Below, in pieces: positions 1-11,510 of a stretch of 64,000 nucleotides of DNA (positions are counted from its first letter, which is position 1; every line of letters starts with the position of its first letter). A program made the position numbers and the translations under genes. Source of the stretch: Rheinheimera riviphila (lineage in GTDB: Bacteria > Pseudomonadota > Gammaproteobacteria > Enterobacterales > Alteromonadaceae); NCBI RefSeq assembly GCF_004005945.1, contig NZ_SACS01000008.1:108058-172057 (forward strand), given 5' to 3'. The notes under the pieces were generated by a model. That model was not told the origin of the DNA. It did not search any database and saw only the letters and a list, made by a program, of their open reading frames with translations.

Positions 1-1018
1 CAGAAATGGAGGCATTTTTCTTATATAAAATACCAATGGCGGCTGCAGTCAGCAGATAGCGGCAATAGATATCCGGCGTTACCGGCTGCACGAATTTATC
101 GTAATACATCAGTACCGCTGGAATAATTCCGGCGGCGCCATTGGTGGGTGCAGTTACCACGCGGCCACCCGCGGCGTTTTCTTCGTTGACAGCCAGTGCA
201 AATAAATTAACCCAATCCATCGCTTGCAGTGGATCTGAAGTTTTTTCAGCACAAAGCCTGCGGTGTAGCGCTGGAGCTCGGCGTTTTACTTTTAAGCCAC
301 CTGGCAAAATGCCTTCGGTGCGGATACCACGTTGCACACAGTCGAACATGGTTTGCCAGATGGCGCCAAGTTCCGCTTGGATTTGCGTTTCTGAGCGCAA
401 TACTTTTTCGTTTTCCATCATCAAACCGGCGATGGACAGGCCATGTTCTTTACACAGCGCCAGCAGCTCGGCACCGCTTTCAAATGGGAATGGTGGTGGA
501 TTGTTGGCAGCAAATTGACTGGCCGCTTCTTTTTCCTGCGAAAAATCTTCGGCGCGGACAATAAAACCGCCACCAATCGAGAAGTAAATTTCGCTGTGAA
601 TAATTTCTTTGTTGCCGTTCAGCGCAATCAGCTCCATGCCGTTGCTGTGCTCTTTCAGCGTTTTACGGCGGTGAAAGATAATTGCGCCTTCGCGCGGAAA
701 ATTGACCAGTTGTTTGCCATCAAGGTTAATTTGTTGGCTTTCATCAACTTGCTTCAGGATGCCAGGAATTTGATCGGGATCGCAGTGCTCAGGTAGGTTA
801 CCGGCCAGACCTAAAATAACCGCTTTACCGGTACCGTGGCCGACACCAGTCTGACCTAACGAGCCAAATAACTCGACTTTGACGCTATGCACTTGTGACA
901 TCAATCCGGCTTCTGCCAGATTTTCGGTGAATTTTTTTGCGGCGCGCATCGGGCCTACGGTGTGAGAACTGGACGGGCCTATGCCGATGCTGAACATATC
1001 AAATGCGCTGATAATCAT
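1..1018 (-). CDS. sdaA: L-serine dehydratase, iron-sulfur type, 5' part (cut by window edge)
   Basis: The frame starts at an ATG at 1018 and stays open to the window edge, giving about 339 residues of a protein that is usually about 455 long. L-serine dehydratase deaminates serine to pyruvate and ammonia in the cytoplasm with a [4Fe-4S] cluster. The N-terminus reads [20 protein letters not shown], including the SSSHT motif of the family, and APTNGAAG follows near residues 288-295. The last two C-terminal cluster cysteines would lie outside the window, so an intact enzyme cannot be confirmed. It is transcribed in the same direction as the NUDIX and pabB genes upstream, with a 160-base gap. The gene could be called sdaB equally well; only the family is certain. 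Confidence 0.92.
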   Translation of the reverse strand, partial: MIISAFDMFSIGIGPSSSHTVGPMRAAKKFTENLAEAGLMSQVHSVKVELFGSLGQTGVGHGTGKAVILGLAGNLPEHCDPDQIPGILKQVDESQQINLDGKQLVNFPREGAIIFHRRKTLKEHSNGMELIALNGNKEIIHSEIYFSIGGGFIVRAEDFSQEKEAASQFAANNPPPFPFESGAELLALCKEHGLSIAGLMMENEKVLRSETQIQAELGAIWQTMFDCVQRGIRTEGILPGGLKVKRRAPALHRRLCAEKTSDPLQAMDWVNLFALAVNEENAAGGRVVTAPTNGAAGIIPAVLMYYDKFVQPVTPDIYCRYLLTAAAIGILYKKNASIS

Positions 1019-1178
1019 GAATTTAGACTACTGTGATTAAAAATGTGGCCCCATTGTAGCGGAACCAGCTCAGTTCTGTAAGTCGGGTTGTAACTGGTCA
1101 GTGTAGATTCTATCTCTATTATTATCGGATAAGTGTCCGCTGTACGATGCAAAAGACAATCTTAAACCGACACTAACC

Positions 1179-1736
1179 TCAAGGCGCCTGAATTTGTTCG
1201 GCCAGTTGGTGCAAAATCGCTGCGGTGGCGCCCCAGATCAATTGGTCCTGAAAAGGTAAAAAATGCAGTTGCTGCTGGCGATAGGGCTGACTGAACCAAC
1301 GTTGTTTGCGGTATTCGTTACTGAGGGCATAACTAAGCGGCAGACTAAAAGCTGCCGCCACTTCGGTTGTTTGCAGTCGCAAGGTTGGAGGTTCCCCCAG
1401 CAGCCCGAGCCATGGCGAAACGACAAAGCCAGTGGACGTCGACATCGCTGGAAGTGATCCTAAAATCTTAATGGTCGCCGCTGAAACACCCACTTCTTCT
1501 TCGGTTTCCCGCAGGGCGGCGTCAACAGCCGTTTCACCCGTTTCAATTCGACCTCCCGGAAAACTGATTTGCCCCGGATGATGGCGCAAATGCATGGCTC
1601 GGCGGGTCAGCAACAACTGTAACTGCTGTTGCTCAGGCCACAATAACAGCATCACTGCGGCATTGGCTGGCGGTAATAAAGCTGCCGCTGGTTGCCGTTG
1701 CAGTAAAAATCGTGGTAACCACTGCTCAAGCGTCAT
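1179..1736 (-). CDS. nudL: NUDIX hydrolase of the CoA pyrophosphatase (NudL/YeaB) type, 185 aa
   Basis: A predicted CoA or acyl-CoA diphosphatase. The signature of the CoA-cleaving NUDIX branch is visible as LLTRRA..LRHHPGQISFPGG, followed by a NUDIX box with REXXEEXG (RETEEEVGV). I take the ATG at 1736 (MTLEQWLPRF) rather than the longer frame, because the preceding 66 residues are antisense-like sequence overlapping pabB. This ATG sits inside the last codons of pabB, with an 11-base overlap (ATGACGCTTGAG contains the pabB TGA), which suggests translational coupling. The pabB-nudL order also occurs in enterobacteria. CoA specificity is inferred from the motif only. Confidence 0.9.
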   Translation of the reverse strand: MTLEQWLPRFLLQRQPAAALLPPANAAVMLLLWPEQQQLQLLLTRRAMHLRHHPGQISFPGGRIETGETAVDAALRETEEEVGVSAATIKILGSLPAMSTSTGFVVSPWLGLLGEPPTLRLQTTEVAAAFSLPLSYALSNEYRKQRWFSQPYRQQQLHFLPFQDQLIWGATAAILHQLAEQIQAP

Positions 1737-3159
1737 CAGCTTTACCAATCTTTGCGAGGACCGGCAAAATCCGGGCGACTTTATCAAAAGTTTCCTGATA
1801 CTCACTGGCCGCATTGGAATCAGCGACAATTCCGCCACCGGCCCAACAATGAATCTGCTGGTCGGAACAAACCAAGGTACGGATGGCGATATTGGTGTCC
1901 ATATGACCATGTTGGCTAATATAACCAATAGCACCGCAATATACTGAACGGCGACAAGGTTCTAATTCTTCAATAATTTGCATGGCACGGATTTTGGGCG
2001 CTCCGGTAATAGAGCCACCTGGAAAAGCCGCTCTTAATAAATCTGCCGCCTGATAGTGATCGGCAAGTTCTCCGACGATGGTCGACACCAGATGATGCAC
2101 CGCCGGAAAGGATTCAATACTAAAAAGTGCCGGCACTTTGACACTGCCGGTTTTGCAGACTTTGCCTAAATCGTTACGCAGTAAATCAACAATCATTACA
2201 TTTTCAGCGCGATCTTTTGGCGATAGCCGCAAAGCCTCTGCACTTTGTTGATCAAGCACCGGATCTGCAAAACGCGGTTTGGTGCCTTTAATCGGTTTGG
2301 TTTCGACCAGCCGTTGTTTTAGTTCTAAAAAGCGCTCAGGTGAAATCGACAACACCACACCTTGTTTTAACCGTAAAAACGCAGAAAAGGGCGCGGCGTT
2401 GGTTTCACGCAGTGCCAGATAGGCCTGCCATTCATCACCCTGATAAGTCGCGGAAAAGCGTTGCGCCAGATTGATTTGATAACAATCACCACTTTGCAGG
2501 TACTGCTGAATTTGTGCGAATCTAGCAAAGTACTCAGTTTGCGTGAGATTAGCCCGCCATGCTGAACGCAGTGCAAAGTGGTGGGCCGGCTGTTCGTTTT
2601 GCAGTATTTGAGCTACATCAGCGAGCGGAAATTTCAAACTAAGGCGCTGTAAAAACCATTGTTGTTGCACCAGCCAGCCATTTTCAGCATCACCTCGGCA
2701 ATCGACATACCAAAGCTGTTTCAGTTGTTTATCCAGCACCAAAGCCCAGGCATAAATTCCAAACGCCAGATCAGGTAAATTAATGTCGTTGATGGCTAAA
2801 TCCGGCATCGGCTCGATGGTCCGTCCTGCGTCATAACCTATATACCCCAGCGCGCCGCCACAAAAAGGCAAAGTACAGCCATCGGCCGGAACTTCCGGCA
2901 AAAGTGCCGCCTGCAAGGTTTTTAGCTGCAGAAAAGGGTCTTGTTCGGCTTGGTGCAGCTGGCCATCAAGCTGCCAGACACAATGCCGGCCAAAAGCTTC
3001 CAGCGTGGCCAGCGGTTGACATACCAAAATGTCGTAACGGCTATTGACGTGATCCGGCGCAGCAGAATCGAGCAACATGGCATAAGGTAAATCGGCCACC
3101 AGCGCGAAATAATCCAGCAGGTTTTCAGGCGATTCGGGTAATAAATAAGCGAAAGACAT
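1726..3159 (-). CDS. pabB: Aminodeoxychorismate synthase component I, 477 aa
   Basis: PabB converts chorismate plus ammonia or glutamine nitrogen to 4-amino-4-deoxychorismate, the first step of p-aminobenzoate and folate synthesis, in partnership with PabA. The chorismate-binding domain fills residues about 200-465, with GDCYQINLAQRF, PERFLEL, DRAENVMIVDLLRNDLG and FPGGSITGAPKIRAMQIIEE. The PIKGT motif with K291 marks aminodeoxychorismate synthase; anthranilate and isochorismate synthases have a different residue there. The N-terminal about 180 residues are the usual less conserved part. It starts at ATG 3159, is divergent from fumarase, and overlaps the downstream NUDIX gene. No pabA is seen in the window. 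Confidence 0.95.
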   Translation of the reverse strand: MSFAYLLPESPENLLDYFALVADLPYAMLLDSAAPDHVNSRYDILVCQPLATLEAFGRHCVWQLDGQLHQAEQDPFLQLKTLQAALLPEVPADGCTLPFCGGALGYIGYDAGRTIEPMPDLAINDINLPDLAFGIYAWALVLDKQLKQLWYVDCRGDAENGWLVQQQWFLQRLSLKFPLADVAQILQNEQPAHHFALRSAWRANLTQTEYFARFAQIQQYLQSGDCYQINLAQRFSATYQGDEWQAYLALRETNAAPFSAFLRLKQGVVLSISPERFLELKQRLVETKPIKGTKPRFADPVLDQQSAEALRLSPKDRAENVMIVDLLRNDLGKVCKTGSVKVPALFSIESFPAVHHLVSTIVGELADHYQAADLLRAAFPGGSITGAPKIRAMQIIEELEPCRRSVYCGAIGYISQHGHMDTNIAIRTLVCSDQQIHCWAGGGIVADSNAASEYQETFDKVARILPVLAKIGKADDA

Positions 3160-3369
3160 ACAACAAAATCCCGGGTACAGGGCAGCCAGTTACAAAACTT
3201 GCCGGAGGCGACTAGCCGCTGGAATTGATGCGGGGTATGATACCAGCCCTGCTTAAAAAGAACAGCGTGGCGCCGGTTTGGCAAGAAACCGGTGCCCGAA
3301 ATACTAATGGTGGCACGTGGCCCGAGAATGGCGCGATGTGCCCCCAAACAGCACGCATAAGGGCAAAAC

Positions 3370-4893
3370 ATGACCGTGATCCGCCAGCAAGACTTTATCG
3401 ACAGCATCGAAGATGCACTGCAATACATCTCTTTTTATCACCCATTGGATTTTATCCAGGCGCTGGAAAAGGCGTATCACAAAGAGCAAAACCAGGCCGC
3501 CAAAGACGCGATCGCCCAAATTCTGATTAACTCGCGGATGTCCGCTGAAGGCCACCGGCCCATCTGTCAGGACACTGGGATCGTCACTTGTTTTGTCAAT
3601 ATCGGCATGGACGTCAAGTGGGATAAAACCGACCTGACAGTACAGCAGATGGTCGACGAAGGCACCCGTCGTGCTTATATGAATCCAATCAATCCGCTAC
3701 GCGCATCCATTGTTGCTGATCCGGCAGGTTCCCGTAAAAACACCAAAGACAACACCCCAGCGGTGGTACACATTAATTTAGTCGCTGGTCATCATGTGGA
3801 AGTGGCGATTGCCGCCAAAGGCGGTGGCAGCGAAAACAAAACCAAAATGGTGATGTTAAACCCATCAGACTCAGTGGTCGAGTGGGTGCTGGAAACCTTA
3901 CCAAAAATGGGTGCGGGCTGGTGTCCACCAGGCATGCTCGGTATTGGCATCGGCGGCACTGCCGAAAAAGCGGCGGTACTGGCCAAAGAAGCCTTAATGG
4001 AGCCGGTTGATATTCAGGATCTGATTGATAAAGGCGCTGAAACTGGCGAAGAAAAGCTGCGGTTAGAACTGTATGAAAAAGTAAACAAGCTCGGCATTGG
4101 TGCCCAAGGTTTAGGCGGGTTAACCACAGTGGTGGATGTAAAAATCAAATCAGCGCCAACCCATGCCGCTTCTAAACCTGTGGTGATGATCCCAAACTGC
4201 GCCGCTACCCGCCATGTCCATTTTCATTTAGATGGTTCAGGCCCGGCGCATTTACCGGTACCAAAACTGGAAGACTGGCCGGAAGTGACCTGGGAGCTGG
4301 GGGCCAATGTGCGCCGGGTGAACTTAAATACCGTGACCCCTGCTGATGTATTGGACTGGCAAGCCGGTGAAACGGTGTTGTTGTCCGGCAAAATGCTGAC
4401 CGGCCGTGATGCAGCGCATAAACGCATTGCCGACATGCTGGCTGCTGGACAAGGTTTACCTGAAGGCGTTGATTTTAAGAATAAATTTATCTATTACGTC
4501 GGCCCGGTTGATGCGGTCGGTGACGAAGTGGTGGGGCCCGCGGGTCCAACAACTGCCACGCGGATGGACAAATTTACCGAAATGATGCTGGGCGAAACTG
4601 GCTTACTCGGCATGATCGGTAAATCGGAACGTGGTGACGCGACGGTGGAAAGTATTCGTCAGCACAAAGCGGTGTATCTGATGGCCGTTGGCGGCGCCGC
4701 TTATCTGGTGTCGAAAGCGATTAAACAAGCCCGAGTGGTGGCTTTTGCCGACTTAGGTATGGAAGCGATTTACGAATTTGATGTGGTCGACATGCCAGTA
4801 ACGGTCGCCGTTGACAGTCAGGGGAATAACGTGCATAAACAAGGGCCTGCGATCTGGAAAGTGAAGATCGGCGAACTTGAAGCGCAACAATAA
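3370..4893 (+). CDS. fumA: Class I (iron-sulfur) fumarate hydratase, 507 aa
   Basis: Reversible hydration of fumarate to L-malate in the citric acid cycle. The protein is a two-part class I fumarase: an alpha part with RPICQDTGIVTCF (first cluster cysteine C66) and PPGMLGIGIGGT, and a beta part from about residue 340 with LSGKMLTGRDAAHKR, GPAGPTTATRMDKF and GDATVESIRQHKAVYL. Length matches the single-chain FumA/FumB type. The start is ATG 3370 preceded by AAGGG. It stands alone, divergent from pabB, with an 83-base gap to the peptidase downstream. The fumA/fumB choice is arbitrary; the class is clear. Confidence 0.96.
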   Translation: MTVIRQQDFIDSIEDALQYISFYHPLDFIQALEKAYHKEQNQAAKDAIAQILINSRMSAEGHRPICQDTGIVTCFVNIGMDVKWDKTDLTVQQMVDEGTRRAYMNPINPLRASIVADPAGSRKNTKDNTPAVVHINLVAGHHVEVAIAAKGGGSENKTKMVMLNPSDSVVEWVLETLPKMGAGWCPPGMLGIGIGGTAEKAAVLAKEALMEPVDIQDLIDKGAETGEEKLRLELYEKVNKLGIGAQGLGGLTTVVDVKIKSAPTHAASKPVVMIPNCAATRHVHFHLDGSGPAHLPVPKLEDWPEVTWELGANVRRVNLNTVTPADVLDWQAGETVLLSGKMLTGRDAAHKRIADMLAAGQGLPEGVDFKNKFIYYVGPVDAVGDEVVGPAGPTTATRMDKFTEMMLGETGLLGMIGKSERGDATVESIRQHKAVYLMAVGGAAYLVSKAIKQARVVAFADLGMEAIYEFDVVDMPVTVAVDSQGNNVHKQGPAIWKVKIGELEAQQ

Positions 4894-4976
4894 CCGCACT
4901 TTAAAACAGCATACAATAACAATAAAGACGTGCCGGTTGCGAATGCGCCGGCCCGATATCCCGGGAGACCATTCGT

Positions 4977-7019
4977 ATGAAAGCATGGGCACAATTAGCG
5001 CCGGTTGTGATGGCAGGGCTGGCAGTTTGCGCAACTGCAGCTCAAGCCAAGACCGCTTTAACCATCGAACACATGAACAAACTGAATAAAATTTATGACG
5101 TGGTGTTGTCCAGTGACGGCCGCTATCTGGTGTATGGCCAGAAAAATGGTGGTTTAAATCCGGCGGACAGCACGGCCGATCTGTATCTGATGGATTTGCA
5201 GGACGGCAATAAAGTTAAGCGTTTGACTGATAGCGATAGCAAAGAACATTCGGTGAAATTCAGCAGCGACGACAGCAGTCTGTATTTTATTGCCGATCGC
5301 AGTGGTTCGTCTCAGGTTTGGCAATTACCGTTAACTGGCGGTGAAGCACGGCAAGTCACGGCGCTGCCGCTGGATGTGCAGGGTTACCTGGTCTCAGGCG
5401 ACGGTAAAAAACTGGTACTGGCCTTGGATGTGGTGCCAGGTTGTGCTGATATTGCCTGTACTGTCGATGCCAATAAAAAAAATGCTGATAAAAAAGACAC
5501 CGCCATGGTCTATGACCAGTTGATGGCAAGGCACTGGGACACCTGGGAAGACGGTTTAAAATCGCACTTTTTTGTCGCAGATGTCACAGCTTCTAAAATC
5601 ACCACTGCCAAAGATTTAATGCCAGAGTGGAATACCGATGTGGCAGGCGTTGCCGAAGCATCGTTTACCCCAGACGGTCAAAATCTGGTATTCAGCGCCA
5701 AAATTCCGGCCAAAGATCAGGCCTGGCATACCAATTTTGATATTTTTCAGGTATCGCTTAAAGGCGGTGAAAAAATCAATCTGACCAAAGACAATCCGGC
5801 CTGGGATGCCAAACCATCATTCTCGAAAGACGGCCGTTATATGGCTTATCTGGCGATGAAAAAACCACAATTCGAGGCCGATCGGTTTGCCTTGATCCTG
5901 CTGGATTTAGCCACCGGTGAGCGCAAAGAACTGGCTCCGGAGTGGGATCGTTCGGTCAATGAATACGTGTTTGGCCCGGATAACCGCACTTTGTATGCCA
6001 CCGCGCAGGACTTGGGTCAGGTCAGCGTGTTTTCAATCAATAGTGCCTTTGGTGAAGTGTCAAAACTGTATTCAGATGGCAGCGCCGGTAGCCTCAATGT
6101 TGCTGGTGGCAAAGTAGTGTTTACCAATCATCGTCTGAATCAGCCAACTGAGATTTACCAGCTTAAAGGTGAATCGGGCATGGCCGATCAGCTGACGCAG
6201 GTGAACGCTGAAAACTTAAAAGACATTCAGTTTGCCGAATTTGAACAGTTCAGTTTCCCGGGTGCCAATGAAGACACTGTTTATGGCTACTGGATGAAAC
6301 CATGGAATTTCCAGGAAGGCAAAAAGTATCCGATGGCCTTTATTGTGCACGGCGGCCCACAAGGCAGTTTTGGCAATATGTTTAATGCCCGCTGGAATGC
6401 GCAGCTGTGGGCGGCGCAGGGTTATGGCGTGGTGATGATCGATTTCCACGGCTCGACGGGTTATGGTCAGGCCTTTACCGATGCCATCAGTCGTGACTGG
6501 GGTGGTAAACCGCTGGAGGATCTGAAAAAAGGCTTTGCCTATATCATCGAAAACCAGAAATGGCTTGATGGCGGTAACGCCTGTGCATTAGGCGCTTCGT
6601 ACGGTGGTTATATGATGAACTGGATCGCCGGCAACTGGCCAACCGGATTTAAATGTTTAGTCAATCACGCTGGTTTGTTTGATATGCCATCGTTTTACGG
6701 TAGCACGGAAGAGCTGTGGTTCCCGGAATACGATATGGGCGGCCCGGTCTGGAACAAAGAAGCGGATTACCACAAGTTCAATCCGTCCGCTTTAGTTGAC
6801 AACTGGCAGACGCCAATGCTGGTGATCCATGGCTTAAAAGACTACCGCGTGCCGTATGCGCAGGGCTTAGCTGCATTCACAACGTTGCAGCGCAAGGGCA
6901 TTGAATCGAAGCTGGTGGTATTTCCTGATGAAAATCATTGGATTTTAAAGCCTGCCAATGCCGAACGTTGGTACAACGAAGTGTTTAGCTGGATGAAACA
7001 ACAGACCAGCAAGCAGTAA
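4977..7019 (+). CDS. Secreted S9 family (prolyl oligopeptidase clan) peptidase, 680 aa
   Basis: An exported serine peptidase with a beta-propeller followed by an alpha/beta hydrolase domain. A signal peptide occupies residues 1 to about 24 (hydrophobic core ending ATAAQA). The propeller (about 40-400) carries repeated strands such as DLYLMDLQDG and FTPDGQNLVFSA. The catalytic domain starts near residue 430 with IVHGGPQGSFGN. The triad is S541 in GASYGGYM, D622 in HGLKDYRVPY and H654 in DENHWI. This pattern fits the dipeptidyl-peptidase V / acylaminoacyl-peptidase-like S9 group of aquatic gammaproteobacteria. The start is ATG 4977 after CGGGAGA. A strong hairpin terminator follows directly, so it is monocistronic or the end of a unit. 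Substrate is not deducible. Confidence 0.93.
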   Translation: MKAWAQLAPVVMAGLAVCATAAQAKTALTIEHMNKLNKIYDVVLSSDGRYLVYGQKNGGLNPADSTADLYLMDLQDGNKVKRLTDSDSKEHSVKFSSDDSSLYFIADRSGSSQVWQLPLTGGEARQVTALPLDVQGYLVSGDGKKLVLALDVVPGCADIACTVDANKKNADKKDTAMVYDQLMARHWDTWEDGLKSHFFVADVTASKITTAKDLMPEWNTDVAGVAEASFTPDGQNLVFSAKIPAKDQAWHTNFDIFQVSLKGGEKINLTKDNPAWDAKPSFSKDGRYMAYLAMKKPQFEADRFALILLDLATGERKELAPEWDRSVNEYVFGPDNRTLYATAQDLGQVSVFSINSAFGEVSKLYSDGSAGSLNVAGGKVVFTNHRLNQPTEIYQLKGESGMADQLTQVNAENLKDIQFAEFEQFSFPGANEDTVYGYWMKPWNFQEGKKYPMAFIVHGGPQGSFGNMFNARWNAQLWAAQGYGVVMIDFHGSTGYGQAFTDAISRDWGGKPLEDLKKGFAYIIENQKWLDGGNACALGASYGGYMMNWIAGNWPTGFKCLVNHAGLFDMPSFYGSTEELWFPEYDMGGPVWNKEADYHKFNPSALVDNWQTPMLVIHGLKDYRVPYAQGLAAFTTLQRKGIESKLVVFPDENHWILKPANAERWYNEVFSWMKQQTSKQ

Positions 7020-7031
7020 ATCTGCATTCAT

Positions 7032-7063
7032 AAAATACCGCAGCACGTCTGCGGTATTTTTTT
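7032..7063 (+). terminator. Intrinsic terminator after S9 peptidase
   Basis: A 12-bp stem, AAAATACCGCAG with CTGCGGTATTTT, closes a CACGT loop and is followed by more T residues. It begins 12 bases after the peptidase stop codon. Confidence 0.9.
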
Positions 7064-7241
7064 GTGGAAATTTTGTCACAAATGAACCTCCGAGAAACCA
7101 AGTTGTCCCTTTTGTTGCAAAATTGTCAGTCTGGATTATCTTTAGAGCTCAAATACCTAAAACCACTAAATACCTAAAATAACAAATATCGTAATCCCAA
7201 CGCTTTACCCTAACGTTACCCCGACACAAGGATCAGATGTC

Positions 7242-9194
7242 ATGCGTTTCACTCAGAAAATCAAATTAATCAGCTTACTCACCGCGTTAATTCCTTTGGT
7301 CATCGCGACGTTATGCGTCACCTTGCTGGCACGTGCTGAGTTGTTTGCCCAGGCTGAAGCCAAGCTCGTGGCGGTACGGGAAATTAAACAACGTCAAATC
7401 AATGCGTTATTTAGTGATTTTGCCGCAGGGCTTGGCGCTGTGCATGCGGTGGTCGACAGCCAGTTTGACCCAGCTCAGCCACAAGCACTGCACGAAGCAC
7501 TATTACCGATTTCACAACAGCTTGGTTTTTACGACATTTTTATTATTAACCCGGCGGGCACTGTGTTGTATTCAGTGGCAAAAGAGGCTGATTTCCAAAG
7601 CAATTTAATCAATGGTCCTTATGCCAGCTCTGGTCTTGCGAAGTTATTCCAGCGGGTCAAAGGCAAAGGGCAACAGGTGCTGATTGAAGATTTTGCACCT
7701 TATGCGCCTTCCAATGGCCAGGCGGCGGCCTTTATGGCGCGGGAGCTTAGCAGTAACGGCGAAAGCTGGGTGGTGGCGGTGCAGTTGTCGATTGACCGCA
7801 TTAATTCGGTGATGCAAGTGCGCGAAGGCATGGGGAAAAGTGGCGAAACTTATTTAGTTGGGCCGGATCAACGGATGCGCTCGGACTCCTTTCTTGATCC
7901 TCAGAAGCGCACGGTACTGGCTTCGTTTGCCGGCAGCGTCCAGCAAAATGGCGTGGTGACAGCGTCAAGCGAAGCGGCGTTACAAGGCGAGGCCGGATTG
8001 TTGTATATCGATGATTACAATGGCAATCCAGTAGTTTCTGCATACTCGGCACTGGATATTTTCGGCTTGCACTGGGCATTGCTGGCGGAGATTGATGTCG
8101 CAGAAGTAGCAGCCCCGGCAACACGGATGTTGTGGATTGGCTTGGGTATCATCATCGCCGCTATTGTGTTGGCGCTGTTAGCCGCCAGGGTCGTTAGTTT
8201 TTATGTATTGTCGCCGCTGGGTGGGGAACCGGCGGATATGGTCGATATGACCAGCCGCATTGCCGATGGTGATTTAACCATGTCGTTATCCGGAGCCTCT
8301 CAAACCAGTTTAATGGGCTGGCTTAGCAAGATGCAGCAGCAATTACGACGGTTGATTGGCCAGTTGGTGGGCGTTGGTCAGGCGCTGGAAATGGCGGCAG
8401 CACAAAATTCCTCTGCGCTCACTCAAGCTGATGGCAGTTTACAAATTCAGGCGCGCGAAACGGAAATGTTGGCCACGGCGATTGAGGAAATGAGTTATGC
8501 CGCGGCCGAAATTGGTAGCAACACGGTGCTGGCGTCGGACGAGGTGAGCGCCAGTCAAGCCGCTGCTGCCAAACTTACTCAGACCATTGGGCATGTCAGC
8601 GCCAGCCTTGAGCAAACGCTGGCGGCTTTTGCACAGATGCGCCAGCAAGTTGGCCGTTTGGACGAGGACAGCCAGCAAATTGCCTCGGTAGTGGCTGTGA
8701 TCACTTCGATTGCCGATCAAACGAATTTGTTAGCGCTTAATGCGGCGATTGAAGCGGCCAGAGCGGGCGAACAGGGTCGTGGTTTTGCGGTGGTGGCGGA
8801 TGAAGTGCGGCAGCTGGCCGGTAAAGTGCAGCTGGCAACCCGTGATATTGCATCGGTGATCCAGGGCCTGCTGCAGTTATCAAATAGCCTGAACAGCAGT
8901 AGCGCTGGTTGTGAAGCCATTGCCAACGATACCAAAACCGAAGCACAGTCGATGCAACAACAAGTGGATGATATTGATGGCCGGTTGCAGCAGTTAAAAC
9001 AATTGATGGCACAAACTGCCACCGCGGCGGAGGAGCAGACCAGTGTCAGTGCGACTTTAGCTAAAGGAATTTCCAGCTTGAGTGCGGCGGCGGAAGAAAA
9101 TAGTACTGCGATTAGTGAAGTCGCTTCCAGCACCCGTGGGCTGTTGGGGCTGGCGACTGAACTAGGTACTGCGGTAGGGCAGTTTAAAGTCTAA
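7242..9194 (+). CDS. Methyl-accepting chemotaxis protein with periplasmic dCache-like sensor, 650 aa
   Basis: An inner-membrane chemoreceptor. The N-terminal membrane anchor is at about 8-30 and the second membrane segment at about 296-318 ([19 protein letters not shown]). Between them lies a periplasmic domain of about 265 residues with [18 protein letters not shown] and [21 protein letters not shown], typical of double-Cache sensors. A HAMP-like stretch ([12 protein letters not shown]) precedes the cytoplasmic signalling domain. Its hairpin tip reads [20 protein letters not shown], the hallmark of the family. No C-terminal CheR-binding pentapeptide is present. The ligand is unknown. The start is ATG 7242 with AAGGA upstream. 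No chemotaxis genes are adjacent, so it is an orphan receptor. Confidence 0.94.
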   Translation: MRFTQKIKLISLLTALIPLVIATLCVTLLARAELFAQAEAKLVAVREIKQRQINALFSDFAAGLGAVHAVVDSQFDPAQPQALHEALLPISQQLGFYDIFIINPAGTVLYSVAKEADFQSNLINGPYASSGLAKLFQRVKGKGQQVLIEDFAPYAPSNGQAAAFMARELSSNGESWVVAVQLSIDRINSVMQVREGMGKSGETYLVGPDQRMRSDSFLDPQKRTVLASFAGSVQQNGVVTASSEAALQGEAGLLYIDDYNGNPVVSAYSALDIFGLHWALLAEIDVAEVAAPATRMLWIGLGIIIAAIVLALLAARVVSFYVLSPLGGEPADMVDMTSRIADGDLTMSLSGASQTSLMGWLSKMQQQLRRLIGQLVGVGQALEMAAAQNSSALTQADGSLQIQARETEMLATAIEEMSYAAAEIGSNTVLASDEVSASQAAAAKLTQTIGHVSASLEQTLAAFAQMRQQVGRLDEDSQQIASVVAVITSIADQTNLLALNAAIEAARAGEQGRGFAVVADEVRQLAGKVQLATRDIASVIQGLLQLSNSLNSSSAGCEAIANDTKTEAQSMQQQVDDIDGRLQQLKQLMAQTATAAEEQTSVSATLAKGISSLSAAAEENSTAISEVASSTRGLLGLATELGTAVGQFKV

Positions 9195-9213
9195 ATCTAA
9201 GCTTGGCGGTTTA

Positions 9214-9262
9214 GTTGGGTACGATTGCGTATTGTTGATCGTACTTGTTAATCGTACCCAAC
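9214..9262. repeat. Long inverted repeat between chemoreceptor and fghA
   Basis: GTTGGGTACGATT at 9214-9226 is exactly complementary to AATCGTACCCAAC at 9250-9262, a perfect 13-bp stem with a 23-base loop. The loop holds a third copy of the core (GATCGTAC). A second, smaller repeat (AACGAAC/GTTCGTT) overlaps its right edge at 9260-9286. It lies between two convergent genes; no T run follows, so a bidirectional terminator role is only possible, not shown. Confidence 0.6.
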
Positions 9263-9309
9263 GAACCTCAGAGCTTAACGTTCGTTACTGTTGATTATTC
9301 ATAAAACGA

Positions 9310-10167
9310 TTATTCAACAAGCGGATTGTTCAGTAAATAACCAGCATGAAACCGCAAGTGTTGTTCGATAAAACTAGCGATAAAATAGTAGCTATGGTCG
9401 TAGCCTGGGTGAATTTCCAGTTGCAACGGCGTGCCGCTGGCTTCGGCAGCCTGACGCAGTTGTTCCGGAAACAGCTGAGTTGCCATAAACTGATCAGCCT
9501 CACCCTGTGATACCAACATCGGCAACTGACTGCCCAGTTTGGTCATTAGCAGGCTAGCGTCATAAACGTCCCAGTTGCACTGATCTTCACCGAGATAAGC
9601 GCTAAAGGCCTTTTTGCCCCAGTCGCATTGCACTGGGTTGGCAATCGGCGCAAAAGCTGACACGGCACAAAATAGTTCTGGCTCACGCAGGGCAATCACT
9701 AAAGCACCATGACCGCCCATTGAATGACCGCTGATCGACTTTTGTGCGGTCAAAGGTAAGTTCGCTTGGCATAACTTTGGCAATTCCTGCGTGATGTAAT
9801 CGTACATTTGATAGTGTTGTTGCCACGGTGCTTGCGTTGCGTTGACATAAAAACCAGCGCCAAGACCGAGATCATAAGCGCCATCGGCAGCATCTGGCAC
9901 ACCTTCGCCGCGTGGGCTGGTGTCAGGAATAATTAACGCAATGCCAAGTTCAGCGGCAATGCGTTGGGCGCCTGATTTCGCCGAGAAATTTTCATCGGTA
10001 CAGGTGAGACCTGACAGCCAATACAGCGCCGGCACCTGATGGAATTCGGCTTGTGGCGGTAAGTATACTGAAAACTGCATATCGCATTGCAGGGTCTTGG
10101 AACGGTGGGAAAATCGTTTTTGCCAGCCCTCAAACAAGCGCTGGGCAGTCAGTTGCTGCAATGCCAT
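9310..10167 (-). CDS. fghA: S-formylglutathione hydrolase, 285 aa
   Basis: Cleaves S-formylglutathione to formate and glutathione, the last step of glutathione-dependent formaldehyde detoxification. This is an esterase D type alpha/beta hydrolase with YWLSGLTCTDENF near the N-terminus and the nucleophile S149 in GHSMGGHGAL. The C-terminus holds HPGYDHSYYFIASFI with the catalytic histidine. I choose ATG 10167 (MALQQLTAQR) because AGAGGT lies just upstream and the family starts there; the longer frame adds 17 unrelated residues. It is 88 bases downstream of frmA on the same strand, which is the usual pathway order. Confidence 0.95.
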   Translation of the reverse strand: MALQQLTAQRLFEGWQKRFSHRSKTLQCDMQFSVYLPPQAEFHQVPALYWLSGLTCTDENFSAKSGAQRIAAELGIALIIPDTSPRGEGVPDAADGAYDLGLGAGFYVNATQAPWQQHYQMYDYITQELPKLCQANLPLTAQKSISGHSMGGHGALVIALREPELFCAVSAFAPIANPVQCDWGKKAFSAYLGEDQCNWDVYDASLLMTKLGSQLPMLVSQGEADQFMATQLFPEQLRQAAEASGTPLQLEIHPGYDHSYYFIASFIEQHLRFHAGYLLNNPLVE

Positions 10168-10255
10168 AAATACCTCTGCGGAAGATCTCAGAAAAGATAA
10201 CACCGGCTGTTTAAACAACCGGTGCAGGTGCGATTAGCACTACCGATCCCGATAT

Positions 10256-11419
<1,164 letters not shown>

Positions 11420-11510
11420 TCAAAAGGAAATACATCAAAGAAACATCGGCTTGCAACGCTTTTAGAGCTGTAGTACGCGCCAGTTCAAGCTGGCGGCTGT
11501 GATCTGTACA

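Noticed and set aside
141..796. Plus-strand ORFs at the left edge
   Set aside because: They are antisense shadows of the serine dehydratase gene, whose minus-strand frame is open with family motifs.
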